Below, piece after piece: positions 28,236 to 37,869 of a DNA stretch of 64,000 bases. Within the stretch, counting starts at the first letter, position 1. Each line of letters begins with the position of its first letter. Where the stretch lies: positions 682,001-746,000 of the forward strand of contig NZ_CP097843.1 of assembly GCF_023611505.1 (NCBI RefSeq), written 5' to 3'. The position numbers were made by a program, and so were the translations under genes. This DNA comes from Streptococcus oralis (GTDB lineage Bacteria > Bacillota > Bacilli > Lactobacillales > Streptococcaceae). The notes under the pieces are model-generated. The model saw nothing but the letters and a program-made list of their open reading frames with translations. It ran no database searches and was not told where the DNA came from.

Positions 28236-29009
28236 ATGGCTTATAAAGGTTATTTAATTGATTTAGACGGAACCATTTACAAGGGGAAAGACCGGATTCC
28301 GGCGGGTGAAGCTTTTGTCCATGAGTTACAAAAAAGAGAAATTCCCTATCTCTTTGTGACCAACAATACAACTCGTACTCCTGAGAGCGTTCAAGAGATG
28401 TTGGCTCAGAATTTTAATATCGACACGCCTCTATCAACTGTCTACACGGCAACTCTGGCAACCATTGACTATATGAATGACTTGGGACTGGAAAAGACAG
28501 TCTATGTCATTGGTGAAGCAGGACTCAAGGATGCCATTCAGGCAGCTGGTTATGTCGAAGACAAGGAAAATCCAGCCTATGTGGTCGTTGGATTGGACTG
28601 GCAAGTCGACTATGAAAAATTTGCGACAGCAACTCTAGCCATTCAAAAGGGGGCTCACTTTATCGGAACCAATCCAGACCTCAATATCCCGACGGAACGT
28701 GGTCTCTTGCCTGGTGCTGGTTCACTAATTACACTTCTTGAAGTAGCAACACGTGTAAAACCAGTTTATATCGGAAAACCGAATGCGATCATCATGGAAA
28801 AGGCAGTTGAGCACTTGGGCTTGGAACGAGAAGAATTGCTCATGGTTGGTGACAACTACCTGACAGATATCCGAGCAGGGATTGACAATGGCATTCCAAC
28901 TCTCTTGGTGACAACAGGTTTTACCAAGGCAGAAGAAGTGGCTGACCTACCAATTGCACCAACTCATGTAGTTTCTAGCCTTGTGGAGTGGAATTTTGAT
29001 GAAAACTAA
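28236..29009 (+). CDS. HAD-type sugar phosphatase (TIGR01457/NagD-like), 257 aa
   Basis: Cytoplasmic HAD-IIA phosphatase. Motif I is [10 protein letters not shown] (catalytic Asp near residue 10), motif II is VTNNTT, and the late [13 protein letters not shown] carries motif IV. It probably acts on small phosphorylated sugars or nucleotides; the exact substrate is not clear. The ATG at 28236 is preferred over an upstream frame start. It overlaps the next gene by 11 nt. Confidence 0.9.
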   Translation: MAYKGYLIDLDGTIYKGKDRIPAGEAFVHELQKREIPYLFVTNNTTRTPESVQEMLAQNFNIDTPLSTVYTATLATIDYMNDLGLEKTVYVIGEAGLKDAIQAAGYVEDKENPAYVVVGLDWQVDYEKFATATLAIQKGAHFIGTNPDLNIPTERGLLPGAGSLITLLEVATRVKPVYIGKPNAIIMEKAVEHLGLEREELLMVGDNYLTDIRAGIDNGIPTLLVTTGFTKAEEVADLPIAPTHVVSSLVEWNFDEN

Positions 29010-29616
29010 ACTAACCTTTTGGGGAAGTATGCTCTTTCTCCTCTCTCTTTCTATTCTTCTGACCATTTATCTGGCATGGATTTTCTATCCTTTGGAAATT
29101 CAGTGGCTGAACTTAGCGAATCGAGTCTATCTAAAGCCCGAAACCATTCAATACAATTTTCATATCTTGATGAATTACCTGACCAATCCCTTTAGTCAGG
29201 TCTTAGAGATGCCAGATTTTAGTTCATCAGCGGCTGGTTTACATCACTTTGCGGTGGTGAAGAATCTCTTTCACCTAGTTCAGCTAGTTGCCCTAGTGAC
29301 GCTACCAAGTTTCTATTTCTTTGTTAGAAAGATTGTAAAAAAGGGTTTTCTCCCCTTATATCGTAAAAGTATTTTAACTCTAGTACTATTGCCCCTGATC
29401 ATTGGGCTTGTAGGAGTGTTGATTGGGTTTGAGCAATTCTTTACTCTTTTCCATCAGATTCTCTTTGTGGGAGATGATACCTGGCTTTTTGATCCAGCAA
29501 AGGATCCCGTTATTTGGATTTTGCCAGAGACTTTCTTTCTCCATGCCTTTTTACTTTTCTTTGCTTTGTATGAAGGAATGTTTGGTTTCCTTTTTGTTAA
29601 AGTTTCAAGGAAATAG
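28999..29616 (+). CDS. TIGR01906 family membrane protein, 205 aa
   Basis: Integral membrane protein with about five hydrophobic segments and a long extracellular loop between the first two (about 32-80) containing the conserved FHILMNYL. It matches the TIGR01906 (DUF1461) pattern; homologues include the Lit-type membrane proteins that rearrange lipoprotein acyl chains, though I cannot say this one does. The ATG at 28999 overlaps the phosphatase gene end. Confidence 0.82.
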   Translation: MKTKLTFWGSMLFLLSLSILLTIYLAWIFYPLEIQWLNLANRVYLKPETIQYNFHILMNYLTNPFSQVLEMPDFSSSAAGLHHFAVVKNLFHLVQLVALVTLPSFYFFVRKIVKKGFLPLYRKSILTLVLLPLIIGLVGVLIGFEQFFTLFHQILFVGDDTWLFDPAKDPVIWILPETFFLHAFLLFFALYEGMFGFLFVKVSRK

Positions 29617-29728
29617 TGGAAAAAATTCTGTATTTTTAATAAAAAACGAGAGAAGTTGCTCTACTCCCTATTTATTGTTAGGTTATCCTAAAGATAAACT
29701 TGCAAAGCAGGAGATTTTTGCAGAAAAC

Positions 29729-29763
29729 AGTCTATTTTCTATGAAAAAATAGGCTTTTTTTCT
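29729..29763 (+). terminator. Terminator after the hemW-thioesterase operon
   Basis: AGTCTATTTT and AAAATAGGCT around a short loop, followed by eight T. It lies about 110 nt after the last stop; the stretch between holds nothing else I can name. Confidence 0.7.
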
Positions 29764-29795
29764 AAAAATACCTAGTCAAGCGCTTTATTTTTTTG

Positions 29796-29801
29796 TATAA
29801 T
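29796..29801 (+). promoter_or_regulatory. -10 box of spx
   Basis: TATAAT at 29796-29801; the matching -35 position reads TAGTCA (29773-29778), which is weak. Transcript start about 30 nt before the ATG. Confidence 0.5.
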
Positions 29802-29836
29802 AGAAATAGCAAGTATAGATAAAAGAAGAGAAAAGC

Positions 29837-30238
29837 ATGATTACACTATTTTTATCACCGAGTTGTACATCATGTCGTAAGGCAAAGGCTTGGTTAGAGA
29901 CGCATAAAGTGCCCTTTCAAGAGCATAATATTATGACTAGTCCTTTAACAAGAAAAGAATTACAACATATTCTTTCCTTGACCGAAAATGGTACTGATGA
30001 CATCATTTCAACTCGTTCAAAAATTTTTCAAAAATTGGATATTGATGTAGAGAGTATCTCGGTATCAGAGTTGCTTCAGTTGATTGAGCAATATCCTAGT
30101 CTTTTGCGTCGCCCAATTATTATAGATACCAAACGCATGCAGATCGGTTTTAATGAAGATGAGATTCGTGCTTTTCTCCCTCGTAGTTACCGTAAACAAG
30201 AATTGAAAGAAGCAACATTGAGAGCTGGTATAGGATAG
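29837..30238 (+). CDS. spx: Spx/ArsC-family transcriptional regulator, 133 aa
   Basis: Regulator that binds the RNA polymerase alpha subunit under disulfide or other stress. The redox switch CTSC is at residues 10-13, and the ArsC-like fold is complete, ending with the FNEDEIRAFLPRSYR stretch. Streptococci carry two Spx paralogues; this one (start MITLFLSPSCTSC) differs from the SpxA1 sequence I know and is probably the SpxA2 type, which is an inference. The UPF0223 gene follows directly. Confidence 0.9.
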   Translation: MITLFLSPSCTSCRKAKAWLETHKVPFQEHNIMTSPLTRKELQHILSLTENGTDDIISTRSKIFQKLDIDVESISVSELLQLIEQYPSLLRRPIIIDTKRMQIGFNEDEIRAFLPRSYRKQELKEATLRAGIG

Positions 30239-30517
30239 ATGAACAAACAGTATAGTTACCCACTAGATTTGTCGTGGAGCACTGAAGAACTTGCTTCAGT
30301 GCTTTCTTTTTTTAATGATGTTGAAGCTGCTTATGAAGATAAGGTAGAAGCAAAAAAGCTGCTAGAGTCTTACAAGGAATTCAAGTCTGTGGTTCCAAGC
30401 AAAAGTGAAGAAAAGCGCCTAGGTCGCGAATTTGAGACGGTTAGCGGTTATTCCTTCTATCATGCAGTTCAATTAGCAAAAGAAAAAAGAGAAGGGAAGA
30501 TTTCTCTTGGAAACTAA
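30239..30517 (+). CDS. UPF0223 family protein, 92 aa
   Basis: Small cytoplasmic helical protein with the family pattern [19 protein letters not shown] and a C-terminal [20 protein letters not shown]. Function unknown. It begins right after the spx stop and overlaps the next gene by 11 nt, so all are cotranscribed. Confidence 0.9.
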   Translation: MNKQYSYPLDLSWSTEELASVLSFFNDVEAAYEDKVEAKKLLESYKEFKSVVPSKSEEKRLGREFETVSGYSFYHAVQLAKEKREGKISLGN

Positions 30518-31280
30518 ATTTGAATTTGCCAAACAGATTGTGCAGGAAGCTGCTGCCTATATTTTGGCCCACATGAAAGAAGATTTGCAGGTTGAGTGCA
30601 AGTCTTCACCCACTGACTTAGTGACACGTTTGGACAAGGAGGTCCAGGAACTCTTGGTTGATCGGATCAAGTCCTCCTATCCTGAGGACTTGATTTGCGC
30701 GGAAGAGGGCTGTTTGCGTGCTGCGGTCGATCAAGGTTCTGTTTGGGTGATTGATCCCATTGACGGTACCAATAACTTTGTCGCTCAGCAGGAAGATTTT
30801 GCCGTGATGTTGGCTTATTTTGAGAATGGTGTGGGCAAATTTGGCATCATCTATGATGTTATGAAAGGTGATTGTTACCATGGTGGTGGTGCCTTTCCTC
30901 CTTGTCGCAATAATGAGCCCTTACCGCCTTTTAAAAAGAAGCCCCTCAGAGAATTCCTGGTTGCTGGTAACTCAGGTATGTTTGAAAGCAATGAGTGGGG
31001 CCTGGCGGATTTGGGGCGAGCAGCTTTGGGAGTCCGTGTCTACGGTAGTGCGGCCATTAGTTTTGCTAAGGTTTTATCGGGTCGTCTTCTGACTTATATT
31101 ACCTACTTGCAGCCATGGGATTACGCTGCGGCCAGTATCCTAGGGGAAAGTCTGGGCTATCGACTTCTTACAGTATCAGGTGAGCCCGCTGATTTTAAAA
31201 CGCGTCAGCCTGTCATGATGGTGCCAATCGAGATGCAAGAAGAGATTCAGTCTTATATCTACGAAAGGAAAGAGAACTAA
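30507..31280 (+). CDS. Inositol monophosphatase family protein, 257 aa
   Basis: Mg-dependent phosphatase of the IMPase fold. Metal sites: AEEG near residue 70, DPIDGTNNF near 90-98 and PWDYAA near 208. Substrates in this family include inositol phosphate, fructose-1,6-bisphosphate and 3',5'-bisphosphonucleotides; the choice is not visible. TTG start at 30507 with GAAGGGAAG upstream. It abuts the RNA methyltransferase gene. Confidence 0.88.
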   Translation: METKFEFAKQIVQEAAAYILAHMKEDLQVECKSSPTDLVTRLDKEVQELLVDRIKSSYPEDLICAEEGCLRAAVDQGSVWVIDPIDGTNNFVAQQEDFAVMLAYFENGVGKFGIIYDVMKGDCYHGGGAFPPCRNNEPLPPFKKKPLREFLVAGNSGMFESNEWGLADLGRAALGVRVYGSAAISFAKVLSGRLLTYITYLQPWDYAAASILGESLGYRLLTVSGEPADFKTRQPVMMVPIEMQEEIQSYIYERKEN

Positions 31281-32585
31281 ATGCAATTTCCAGAAGGATT
31301 TGTTGAAAAATATGATGCGATATTAGAAGATGAGGCAAGAGATTTTCTTGCCTCTTTTAAGCAGGAAGCGGTTTCGGCTTTTCGGGTTAATCCCTTAAAA
31401 GAAAGTCAGCTATCGTTTGCTGATGCCATTCCTCGTACACCTTGGGGGCACTATGGAAAAGTTTCTGGGAAATCTCCAGAGCACGTTACGGGTCTCGTTT
31501 ATTCACAAGAGCCTGCAGCCCAAATGGTGGCCCAGGTAGCTCAACCAAGTCCTGGCATGAAGGTCTTGGACTTGGCGGCAGCACCAGGTGGAAAATCCAC
31601 TCAACTAGCAGCTTATCTGGCTAATCAAGGAGTCCTTGTTTCCAACGAAATTTCAAGCAAGCGTGCTAAGATTTTAGTGGAAAATATGGAGCGATTTGGA
31701 GCGACAAATGTTGTCGTGACCAATGAATCTGCTGACCGCTTAGCCAAGGTTTTTAAAGGTTACTTTGATGTGATTGTCCTTGATGCACCTTGCTCGGGTG
31801 AAGGGATGTTTCGTAAGCAGCCAGATGCCATGGATTATTGGAGTACCGATTATCCTTGCCAATGTGCTAGTCTCCAAAGAGAAATTTTAGAAGATGCAGT
31901 GACCATGCTTGCTGAAGGTGGTCGTTTGATCTATTCGACCTGTACTTGGTCACCTGAGGAAAATGAAGAGATCGTTCACTGGTTACTAGATACTTATGAT
32001 TTTGAACTGCTTCCAGTCGAGCATGTGAACGGTATGGTAGCAGGAATTGGACTTCCTGAAACGGCGCGAATGTACCCTTACCATTTTAAGGGAGAAGGTC
32101 AGTTTGTTGCCCATTTGCAGTTTAAGGGAGAAAACCCAGCACCTAAATTCAAAGCCAGCAAGAGCAATCTCAGTCGTGAACAGCTGGCCTTGTGGCATGA
32201 TTTTGCTCAAAAATACTTGCGGGTCAATCTAACTGGTATCTTGCAGACTTTTGGAGATCAGCTCTATCTCTTGCCAGAGATGCTACCTGATCTAGGGAAA
32301 CTCAAAATTGCCCGAAATGGACTTCATCTGGGTACTTTTAAGAAGAAACGCTTCGAACCAAGCTTTGCTCTGGGATTAGCCTTAAAACCAAGTCAGGTGA
32401 AACAAAGGGTAGAAATCAAGGATGAGAACTTTGTAAAATATGTGGCTGGGGAGACAGTTCAGCTAGCTGAAAGTCTACCAAATGGCTGGTATCAAGTTGT
32501 GGTTCAAGGAAACGGTCTGGGCTTTGCCAAGGTAACTGGAAATGTTTTGAAAAATTATTATCCAAAAGGCCTCAGATTCAAGTGA
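31281..32585 (+). CDS. RsmF-like 16S rRNA m5C methyltransferase, 434 aa
   Basis: RsmB/NOP2-type RNA cytosine-C5 methyltransferase. SAM motif LDLAAAPGGKSTQL (about 98-111); the two active Cys are in DAPCSGEGMFRK and YSTCTWSPEENE. The C-terminal domain (about 300-434) is the PUA-like part seen in RsmF/YebU. Immediately follows the IMPase gene, starting at 31281. It is the last gene before the pst operon. Confidence 0.92.
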   Translation: MQFPEGFVEKYDAILEDEARDFLASFKQEAVSAFRVNPLKESQLSFADAIPRTPWGHYGKVSGKSPEHVTGLVYSQEPAAQMVAQVAQPSPGMKVLDLAAAPGGKSTQLAAYLANQGVLVSNEISSKRAKILVENMERFGATNVVVTNESADRLAKVFKGYFDVIVLDAPCSGEGMFRKQPDAMDYWSTDYPCQCASLQREILEDAVTMLAEGGRLIYSTCTWSPEENEEIVHWLLDTYDFELLPVEHVNGMVAGIGLPETARMYPYHFKGEGQFVAHLQFKGENPAPKFKASKSNLSREQLALWHDFAQKYLRVNLTGILQTFGDQLYLLPEMLPDLGKLKIARNGLHLGTFKKKRFEPSFALGLALKPSQVKQRVEIKDENFVKYVAGETVQLAESLPNGWYQVVVQGNGLGFAKVTGNVLKNYYPKGLRFK

Positions 32586-32637
32586 AAAAGCTAGTCAAAG
32601 AATCTATTCTATGTTATATTGGAATTATGAGTTTTTT

Positions 32638-32718
32638 CTGATAGTCTTTTATTATTACTCATATTATACGATGGAATTGTCCGCCCCTAAGAATGTCTAA
32701 AAAATAAAGCGGGACAAT
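32638..32718 (+). promoter_or_regulatory. pst operon promoter and leader hairpin
   Basis: A weak -35 CTGATA (32638-32643) and a -10 TATTAT (32662-32667) can be placed. The leader then holds a dyad, ATTGTCCGC (32676-32684) and GCGGGACAAT (32709-32718), which can form a bulged hairpin without a T run. No clear Pho box is seen. Roles are inferred. Confidence 0.4.
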
Positions 32719-32793
32719 CATTGATGATAATTGGATGATCAGGACAAACGGAAGAAATCAGAACATTTATCATTATGTTCAAGGAGAATAACA

Positions 32794-33672
32794 GTGAAAA
32801 AAAGAAAAAAGCTCGTCCTATCTCTTGCGACTCTTTTGGTGGCAGGTTCTCTAGCAGGATGTGCTAGCTGGATTGATCGTGGAGAATCCATGACAGCTGT
32901 TGGTTCAACAGCTCTTCAACCTCTTGTCGAAGCAGCAGCAGATGAATTTGGTTCTAGAAACATCGGAAAAACAGTCAATGTTCAAGGTGGTGGATCGGGT
33001 ACAGGACTATCTCAAGTTCAGTCTGGAGCAGTAGACATCGGGAACTCTGACGTCTTTGCAGAGGAAAAAGATGGAATCGATGCTTCAGCTCTAGTAGACC
33101 ACAAGGTTGCAGTGGCTGGTCTTGCAGTGATTGTAAACAAGGAAGTGACTGTCGAAAATCTCACAACCGAGCAACTTCGCAAAATCTTTACAGGTGAAGT
33201 GACCAACTGGAAAGAAGTTGGGGGCAAAGACCTGGCCATTTCAATCATCAACCGAGCAGCAAGTTCTGGTTCACGAGCGACGTTTGATACGGTGGTTATG
33301 AATGGCCAATCGGCAATGCAGAGCCAAGAACAGGATTCTAACGGGATGGTCAAGTCGATTGTATCCCAAACACCTGGAGCTATTTCTTACCTAGCCTTTG
33401 CCTATGTAGATGACTCCGTGAAAAGTATGAAACTGAATGGGTATGAGCCTACGTCTGAAAATGTAACGACTAACAATTGGCCTTTGTGGTCTTATGAACA
33501 TATGTACACACTCGGTCAGCCAAACGAGTTAGCTGCTGAATTCCTGAATTTCGTCCTCTCAGATGAAGCCCAAAATGGAATTGTTAGGGGCATGGACTAT
33601 ATTTCCATCAATGAAATGAAAGTCCAAAAGGATGCTTCAGGTACCGTTACAGCAGTAGAAGGAGGTCAATAA
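32794..33672 (+). CDS. pstS: Phosphate ABC transporter binding lipoprotein PstS, 292 aa
   Basis: Binds inorganic phosphate outside the membrane and delivers it to PstCA. Signal peptide with lipobox LAGC (Cys near residue 24). The phosphate-site segments [14 protein letters not shown] and [14 protein letters not shown] are typical. The start is GTG at 32794 with AAGGAGAA 6 nt before it; an upstream in-frame ATG has no ribosome site. The stop overlaps pstC (TAATG). Confidence 0.96.
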   Translation: MKKRKKLVLSLATLLVAGSLAGCASWIDRGESMTAVGSTALQPLVEAAADEFGSRNIGKTVNVQGGGSGTGLSQVQSGAVDIGNSDVFAEEKDGIDASALVDHKVAVAGLAVIVNKEVTVENLTTEQLRKIFTGEVTNWKEVGGKDLAISIINRAASSGSRATFDTVVMNGQSAMQSQEQDSNGMVKSIVSQTPGAISYLAFAYVDDSVKSMKLNGYEPTSENVTTNNWPLWSYEHMYTLGQPNELAAEFLNFVLSDEAQNGIVRGMDYISINEMKVQKDASGTVTAVEGGQ

Positions 33673-34589
33673 TGAATCAAGAAGAATTATCGAAAAAATT
33701 ACTCTCTCCTTCAAAGAACTCTCGCCTTGAGAAGTTTGGTAAAGGTTTGACCTTCACTTGCCTTTCTTTGATTGTTATCATTGTGGCGATGATTTTGATT
33801 TTTGTAGCCCAAAAAGGCTTATCGACCTTCTTTGTCAATGGGGTCAACATTTTTGATTTCCTCTTTGGACAAACTTGGAATCCTTCAGGGAAACAATTTG
33901 GTGCCCTTCCGATGATTTTGGGTTCCTTTATTGTGACGATTTTATCTGCCCTCATCGCAACTCCCTTTGCTATTGGAGCAGCAGTTTTTATGACAGAAGT
34001 ATCACCAAAGGGTGCAAAAATCTTGCAACCAGCCATTGAACTTCTCGTCGGTATTCCTTCAGTCGTCTATGGATTTATCGGTTTGCAAGTTGTGGTGCCT
34101 TTTGTTCGCAGCATCTTTGGTGGAACTGGTTTTGGGATCTTGTCAGGTATTTTCGTTCTCTTTGTCATGATCCTACCAACTGTAACCTTTATGACAACAG
34201 ACAGCTTGCGTGCTGTTCCTCGGCATTACCGTGAAGCTAGTTTAGCCATGGGAGCCACTCGTTGGCAAACCATCTGGCGTGTGACCTTGAAAGCAGCACG
34301 TTCAGGTATTTTCACTGCGGTGGTTTTTGGGATGGCGCGTGCCTTCGGTGAAGCCCTTGCTATTCAGATGGTGGTCGGAAACTCAGCAGTTATCCCAACC
34401 TCGTTAACAACACCAGCTGCGACTTTGACTTCTGTTTTGACTATGGGTATTGGAAATACCGTCATGGGAACAGTTGATAATAACGTACTCTGGTCACTGG
34501 CCTTGGTATTGCTCTTGATGAGTTTGGCCTTTAACAGTGTGATTAAATTGATTACGAAAGAAAGAGGAAAGAAAAACTATGCACGCTAA
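33672..34589 (+). CDS. pstC: Phosphate ABC transporter permease PstC, 305 aa
   Basis: Inner permease subunit with six membrane segments. The EAA loop is REASLAMGATRWQTIWRV, which contacts the ATPase. Begins within the pstS stop and overlaps pstA by 11 nt. Together with PstA it forms the channel. Confidence 0.96.
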   Translation: MNQEELSKKLLSPSKNSRLEKFGKGLTFTCLSLIVIIVAMILIFVAQKGLSTFFVNGVNIFDFLFGQTWNPSGKQFGALPMILGSFIVTILSALIATPFAIGAAVFMTEVSPKGAKILQPAIELLVGIPSVVYGFIGLQVVVPFVRSIFGGTGFGILSGIFVLFVMILPTVTFMTTDSLRAVPRHYREASLAMGATRWQTIWRVTLKAARSGIFTAVVFGMARAFGEALAIQMVVGNSAVIPTSLTTPAATLTSVLTMGIGNTVMGTVDNNVLWSLALVLLLMSLAFNSVIKLITKERGKKNYAR

Positions 34590-35463
34590 GAAATTAGATA
34601 AACTTGCAACAGCTGTCCTCTATACCATCGCGGGTATCATCGTGGCCATCTTGGCATCCTTGATTCTCTATATCTTGGTGAGAGGGTTACCGCATATCTC
34701 TTGGTCCTTCTTGACTGGGAAATCCTCCTCTTATCAAGCAGGTGGGGGGATCGGGATTCAGCTCTACAATTCCTTCTTCCTTTTGGTCATTACCTTGATC
34801 ATTTCTGTTCCCCTGTCTATGGGAGCTGGTGTTTTCCTCGCTGAGTATGCCCAAAAAGGACCTGTGACCAATTTTATTCGTACCTGTATTGAGATTTTGT
34901 CTTCTCTACCATCAGTCGTAGTTGGTCTCTTTGGTTACTTGATCTTTGTAGTCCAGTTTGAGTATGGATTTTCAATCATTTCAGGTGCCTTGGCCTTGAC
35001 GGTCTTTAACCTCCCTCAGATGACTCGAAATGTTGAGGACAGTTTAAAACACGTTCACCATACACAACGTGAGGCTGGCTTAGCTCTTGGAATTTCTCGT
35101 TGGGAGACTGTGGTCCATGTCGTCATTCCAGAAGCCCTTCCAGGTATCGTAACGGGTGTTGTCTTGGCATCTGGCCGTATCTTTGGTGAGGCCGCCGCTC
35201 TTATCTATACGGCAGGACAATCCGCTCCCGCCCTTGACTGGTCTAACTGGAATATCCTCAGTGTTACCAGTCCTATCTCAATTTTCCGTCAAGCAGAAAC
35301 CTTGGCTGTCCACATTTGGAAGGTCAACAGTGAAGGAACCATTCCTGATGCTACTATCGTATCAGCAGGTTCTGCCGCCGTGCTCCTCATCTTTATCTTG
35401 ATTTTTAACTTTGGAGCACGCAAACTCGGAAGCTATTTACACAAGAAATTAACCGCTGCCTAA
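34579..35463 (+). CDS. pstA: Phosphate ABC transporter permease PstA, 294 aa
   Basis: Second permease subunit, six membrane segments, EAA loop QREAGLALGISRWETVVHV. Start ATG overlaps the end of pstC by 11 nt. The pstB gene follows with AAAGGAGAAG as ribosome site. Confidence 0.96.
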   Translation: MHAKKLDKLATAVLYTIAGIIVAILASLILYILVRGLPHISWSFLTGKSSSYQAGGGIGIQLYNSFFLLVITLIISVPLSMGAGVFLAEYAQKGPVTNFIRTCIEILSSLPSVVVGLFGYLIFVVQFEYGFSIISGALALTVFNLPQMTRNVEDSLKHVHHTQREAGLALGISRWETVVHVVIPEALPGIVTGVVLASGRIFGEAAALIYTAGQSAPALDWSNWNILSVTSPISIFRQAETLAVHIWKVNSEGTIPDATIVSAGSAAVLLIFILIFNFGARKLGSYLHKKLTAA

Positions 35464-35473
35464 AGGAGAAGCC

Positions 35474-36277
35474 ATGTCAAAATATAACTGGGATGAAAAG
35501 CATATCATCACCTTCCCTGAAGAAAAAGTGGCCCTCTCTACCAAGGATTTACATGTTTACTACGGTAAAAATGAATCCATCAAGGGCATCGATATGCAAT
35601 TTGAAAGAAATAAAATAACAGCCTTGATTGGTCCTTCTGGATCAGGGAAATCTACTTATCTTCGCAGTCTCAATCGGATGAATGATACTATTGATATTGC
35701 CAAGGTCACAGGTCAAATCCTCTACCGAGGGATTGACGTTAATCGTCCAGAAATCAATGTCTATGAGATGCGCAAGCATATCGGAATGGTCTTCCAACGT
35801 CCAAATCCATTTGCCAAGTCTATTTACCGTAACATCACTTTTGCTCATGAACGTGCAGGTGTTAAGGACAAGAAAGTACTTGATGAAATTGTAGAAACCT
35901 CTCTCCGACAGGCTGCCCTTTGGGATCAGGTCAAAGATGACCTCCACAAATCAGCCTTGATGCTTTCTGGAGGTCAGCAACAACGTCTCTGTATCGCTCG
36001 CGCCATCTCTGTTAAGCCAGATATCCTCTTGATGGATGAACCGGCGTCAGCCTTGGATCCGATTGCGACAGCCCAACTGGAAGAAACCATGTTGGAATTG
36101 AAGAAAGACTTCACCATCATCATCGTTACCCACAGTATGCAACAGGCTGCGCGTGCAAGTGACTACACAGGATTTTTCTACCTGGGTGATTTGATTGAGT
36201 ATGATAAGACATCCAATATTTTCCAAAATGCTAAGTTACAGTCAACCAATGACTATGTAACGGGACACTTTGGTTAG
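35474..36277 (+). CDS. pstB: Phosphate ABC transporter ATPase PstB (copy 1), 267 aa
   Basis: ATPase driving uptake. Walker [10 protein letters not shown] near residues 55-63, signature LSGGQQQR and Walker B ILLMDEP. It has an extra N-terminal stretch of about 15 residues compared with the second copy. Two pstB genes in tandem are normal in streptococcal pst operons. Confidence 0.95.
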   Translation: MSKYNWDEKHIITFPEEKVALSTKDLHVYYGKNESIKGIDMQFERNKITALIGPSGSGKSTYLRSLNRMNDTIDIAKVTGQILYRGIDVNRPEINVYEMRKHIGMVFQRPNPFAKSIYRNITFAHERAGVKDKKVLDEIVETSLRQAALWDQVKDDLHKSALMLSGGQQQRLCIARAISVKPDILLMDEPASALDPIATAQLEETMLELKKDFTIIIVTHSMQQAARASDYTGFFYLGDLIEYDKTSNIFQNAKLQSTNDYVTGHFG

Positions 36278-36289
36278 AAAGGAAGCAGT

Positions 36290-37048
36290 ATGACAGAACC
36301 GATTTTGCAGGTTAAAGACCTGTCCGTTTATTACAATAAAAAGAAGGCTTTGAATAGTGTTTCCCTTTCTTTCCAACCTAAGGAAATAACAGCCTTGATT
36401 GGTCCTTCTGGATCAGGAAAGTCCACCCTGCTCAAAGCCATCAACCGCATGGGCGATCTAAATCCTGAGGTGACAACAACTGGAACAGTGATTTATAATG
36501 GCCACAATATCTACAGTCCCCGTACCGATACGGTTGAATTGCGTAAGGAAATCGGTATGGTCTTTCAACAGCCCAATCCTTTCCCTATGTCTATCTATGA
36601 AAATGTTGTCTACGGCCTACGTATCAATGGGGTCAGGGATAAACATGTTTTGGATGAAGCGGTGGAAAAAGCTTTGCAACGCGCTTCTATTTGGGATGAG
36701 GTCAAGGATCGCTTGCATGATTCAGCCATTGGTCTCTCAGGTGGACAACAACAACGTGTTTGTGTTGCTCGTGTCTTAGCAACCAGTCCCAAGATTATTC
36801 TCTTGGATGAACCAACTTCAGCTTTGGATCCTATCTCGGCTGGTAAGATTGAGGAAACCTTGTATGGTCTGAAAGATAAATACACCATGCTCTTGGTAAC
36901 GCGTTCGATGCAACAGGCCTCTCGTATCTCTGATAAAACAGGATTTTTCCTAGATGGGGATTTGATCGAGTTTAACGATACTAAGAAAATGTTCCTAGAC
37001 CCACAAAACAAGGAAACAGAAGATTATATTACAGGAAAATTTGGATAA
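36290..37048 (+). CDS. pstB: Phosphate ABC transporter ATPase PstB (copy 2), 252 aa
   Basis: Second ATPase with Walker [10 protein letters not shown], signature LSGGQQQR and Walker B IILLDEP. One detail: the H-loop region reads [10 protein letters not shown], so the switch histidine usual in ABC ATPases (LVTHSMQQA in copy 1) is Arg here. The two copies may work as a mixed dimer, so one site could be less active. The start has AAAGGAAGC upstream. Confidence 0.93.
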   Translation: MTEPILQVKDLSVYYNKKKALNSVSLSFQPKEITALIGPSGSGKSTLLKAINRMGDLNPEVTTTGTVIYNGHNIYSPRTDTVELRKEIGMVFQQPNPFPMSIYENVVYGLRINGVRDKHVLDEAVEKALQRASIWDEVKDRLHDSAIGLSGGQQQRVCVARVLATSPKIILLDEPTSALDPISAGKIEETLYGLKDKYTMLLVTRSMQQASRISDKTGFFLDGDLIEFNDTKKMFLDPQNKETEDYITGKFG

Positions 37049-37059
37049 GGAGTTGAATG

Positions 37060-37713
37060 ATGTTACGATCTCAATTTGAAGAAGATTTGGAGAAATTGCA
37101 CAACCAGTTCTATGCCATGGGACAAGAAGTGCTCTCACAAATCAATCGTACAGTGCGTGCCTTTGTCACACATGACCGTGATTTGGCAAAAGAAGTTATT
37201 GAGGAAGATGCAGAAGTAAATGGATATGAAGTGAAACTCGAAAAGAAATCATTTGAAATGATTGCACTTCAACAACCTGTTTCTCAAGACCTCCGTACTG
37301 TATTGACCGTTCTCAAGGCAGTATCGGACCTGGAACGTATGGGAGACCATGCGGTGTCAATCGCAAAAGCAACTATTCGTATGAAGGGGGAACAACGCAT
37401 CCCTGCCGTTGAGGAAGAAATCAAAAAAATGGGGCGCGATGTGAAAAACTTCGTTGAATCTGCTCTCGAACTTTACCTGAATGGTTCTGTGGATCAAGCC
37501 TATGAAGTAGCGGCTATGGACGAAAAAATCAACCATTACTTTGATAGTATTCGTGATCTTACTACAGAGGAGATTAGGAAACATCCTGAAGCCATCGTTA
37601 CAGGCCGTGATTACTTCCAGGTAATTTCCTTCTTGGAACGTATCGGAGACTACGCTAAAAATATCTGTGAATGGGTTGTTTACTTTGAAACAGGGAAGAT
37701 TGTCGAACTATAA
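37060..37713 (+). CDS. phoU: Phosphate transport regulator PhoU, 217 aa
   Basis: Two three-helix PhoU bundles, with the metal-binding pattern SDLERMGDHAVSIAK (about 88-102) and SFLERIGDYAKNICEW near 189-204. It links transporter state to the phosphate response. The second of two ATGs (37060) is preferred for its distance from AAGGAG at 37047-37052; 37057 is possible. Last gene of the operon, followed by a terminator. Confidence 0.93.
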   Translation: MLRSQFEEDLEKLHNQFYAMGQEVLSQINRTVRAFVTHDRDLAKEVIEEDAEVNGYEVKLEKKSFEMIALQQPVSQDLRTVLTVLKAVSDLERMGDHAVSIAKATIRMKGEQRIPAVEEEIKKMGRDVKNFVESALELYLNGSVDQAYEVAAMDEKINHYFDSIRDLTTEEIRKHPEAIVTGRDYFQVISFLERIGDYAKNICEWVVYFETGKIVEL

Positions 37714-37740
37714 GAAACGGTTTAAATATACAGAATAAAA

Positions 37741-37770
37741 GGCTGATTGTGATAAATCAGTCTTCTTTTT
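37741..37770 (+). terminator. Terminator of the pst operon
   Basis: GGCTGATT and AATCAGTC stem, loop GTGATA, followed by TTCTTTTT. Confidence 0.75.
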
Positions 37771-37809
37771 ATGAAAAGAATTGTTTTGCAGTCAAAATCT
37801 CTAAAAGGG

Positions 37810-37838
37810 TTGACAACTATTTTTAAAAGAGTTATAAT
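37810..37838 (+). promoter_or_regulatory. Promoter of the amino-acid-binding lipoprotein gene
   Basis: TTGACA (37810-37815), 17 nt, TATAAT (37833-37838): both boxes are consensus, so basal expression should be high. Confidence 0.85.
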
Positions 37839-37869
37839 TATTCAGAAATAATAGAAAGGTCGTTTATTT

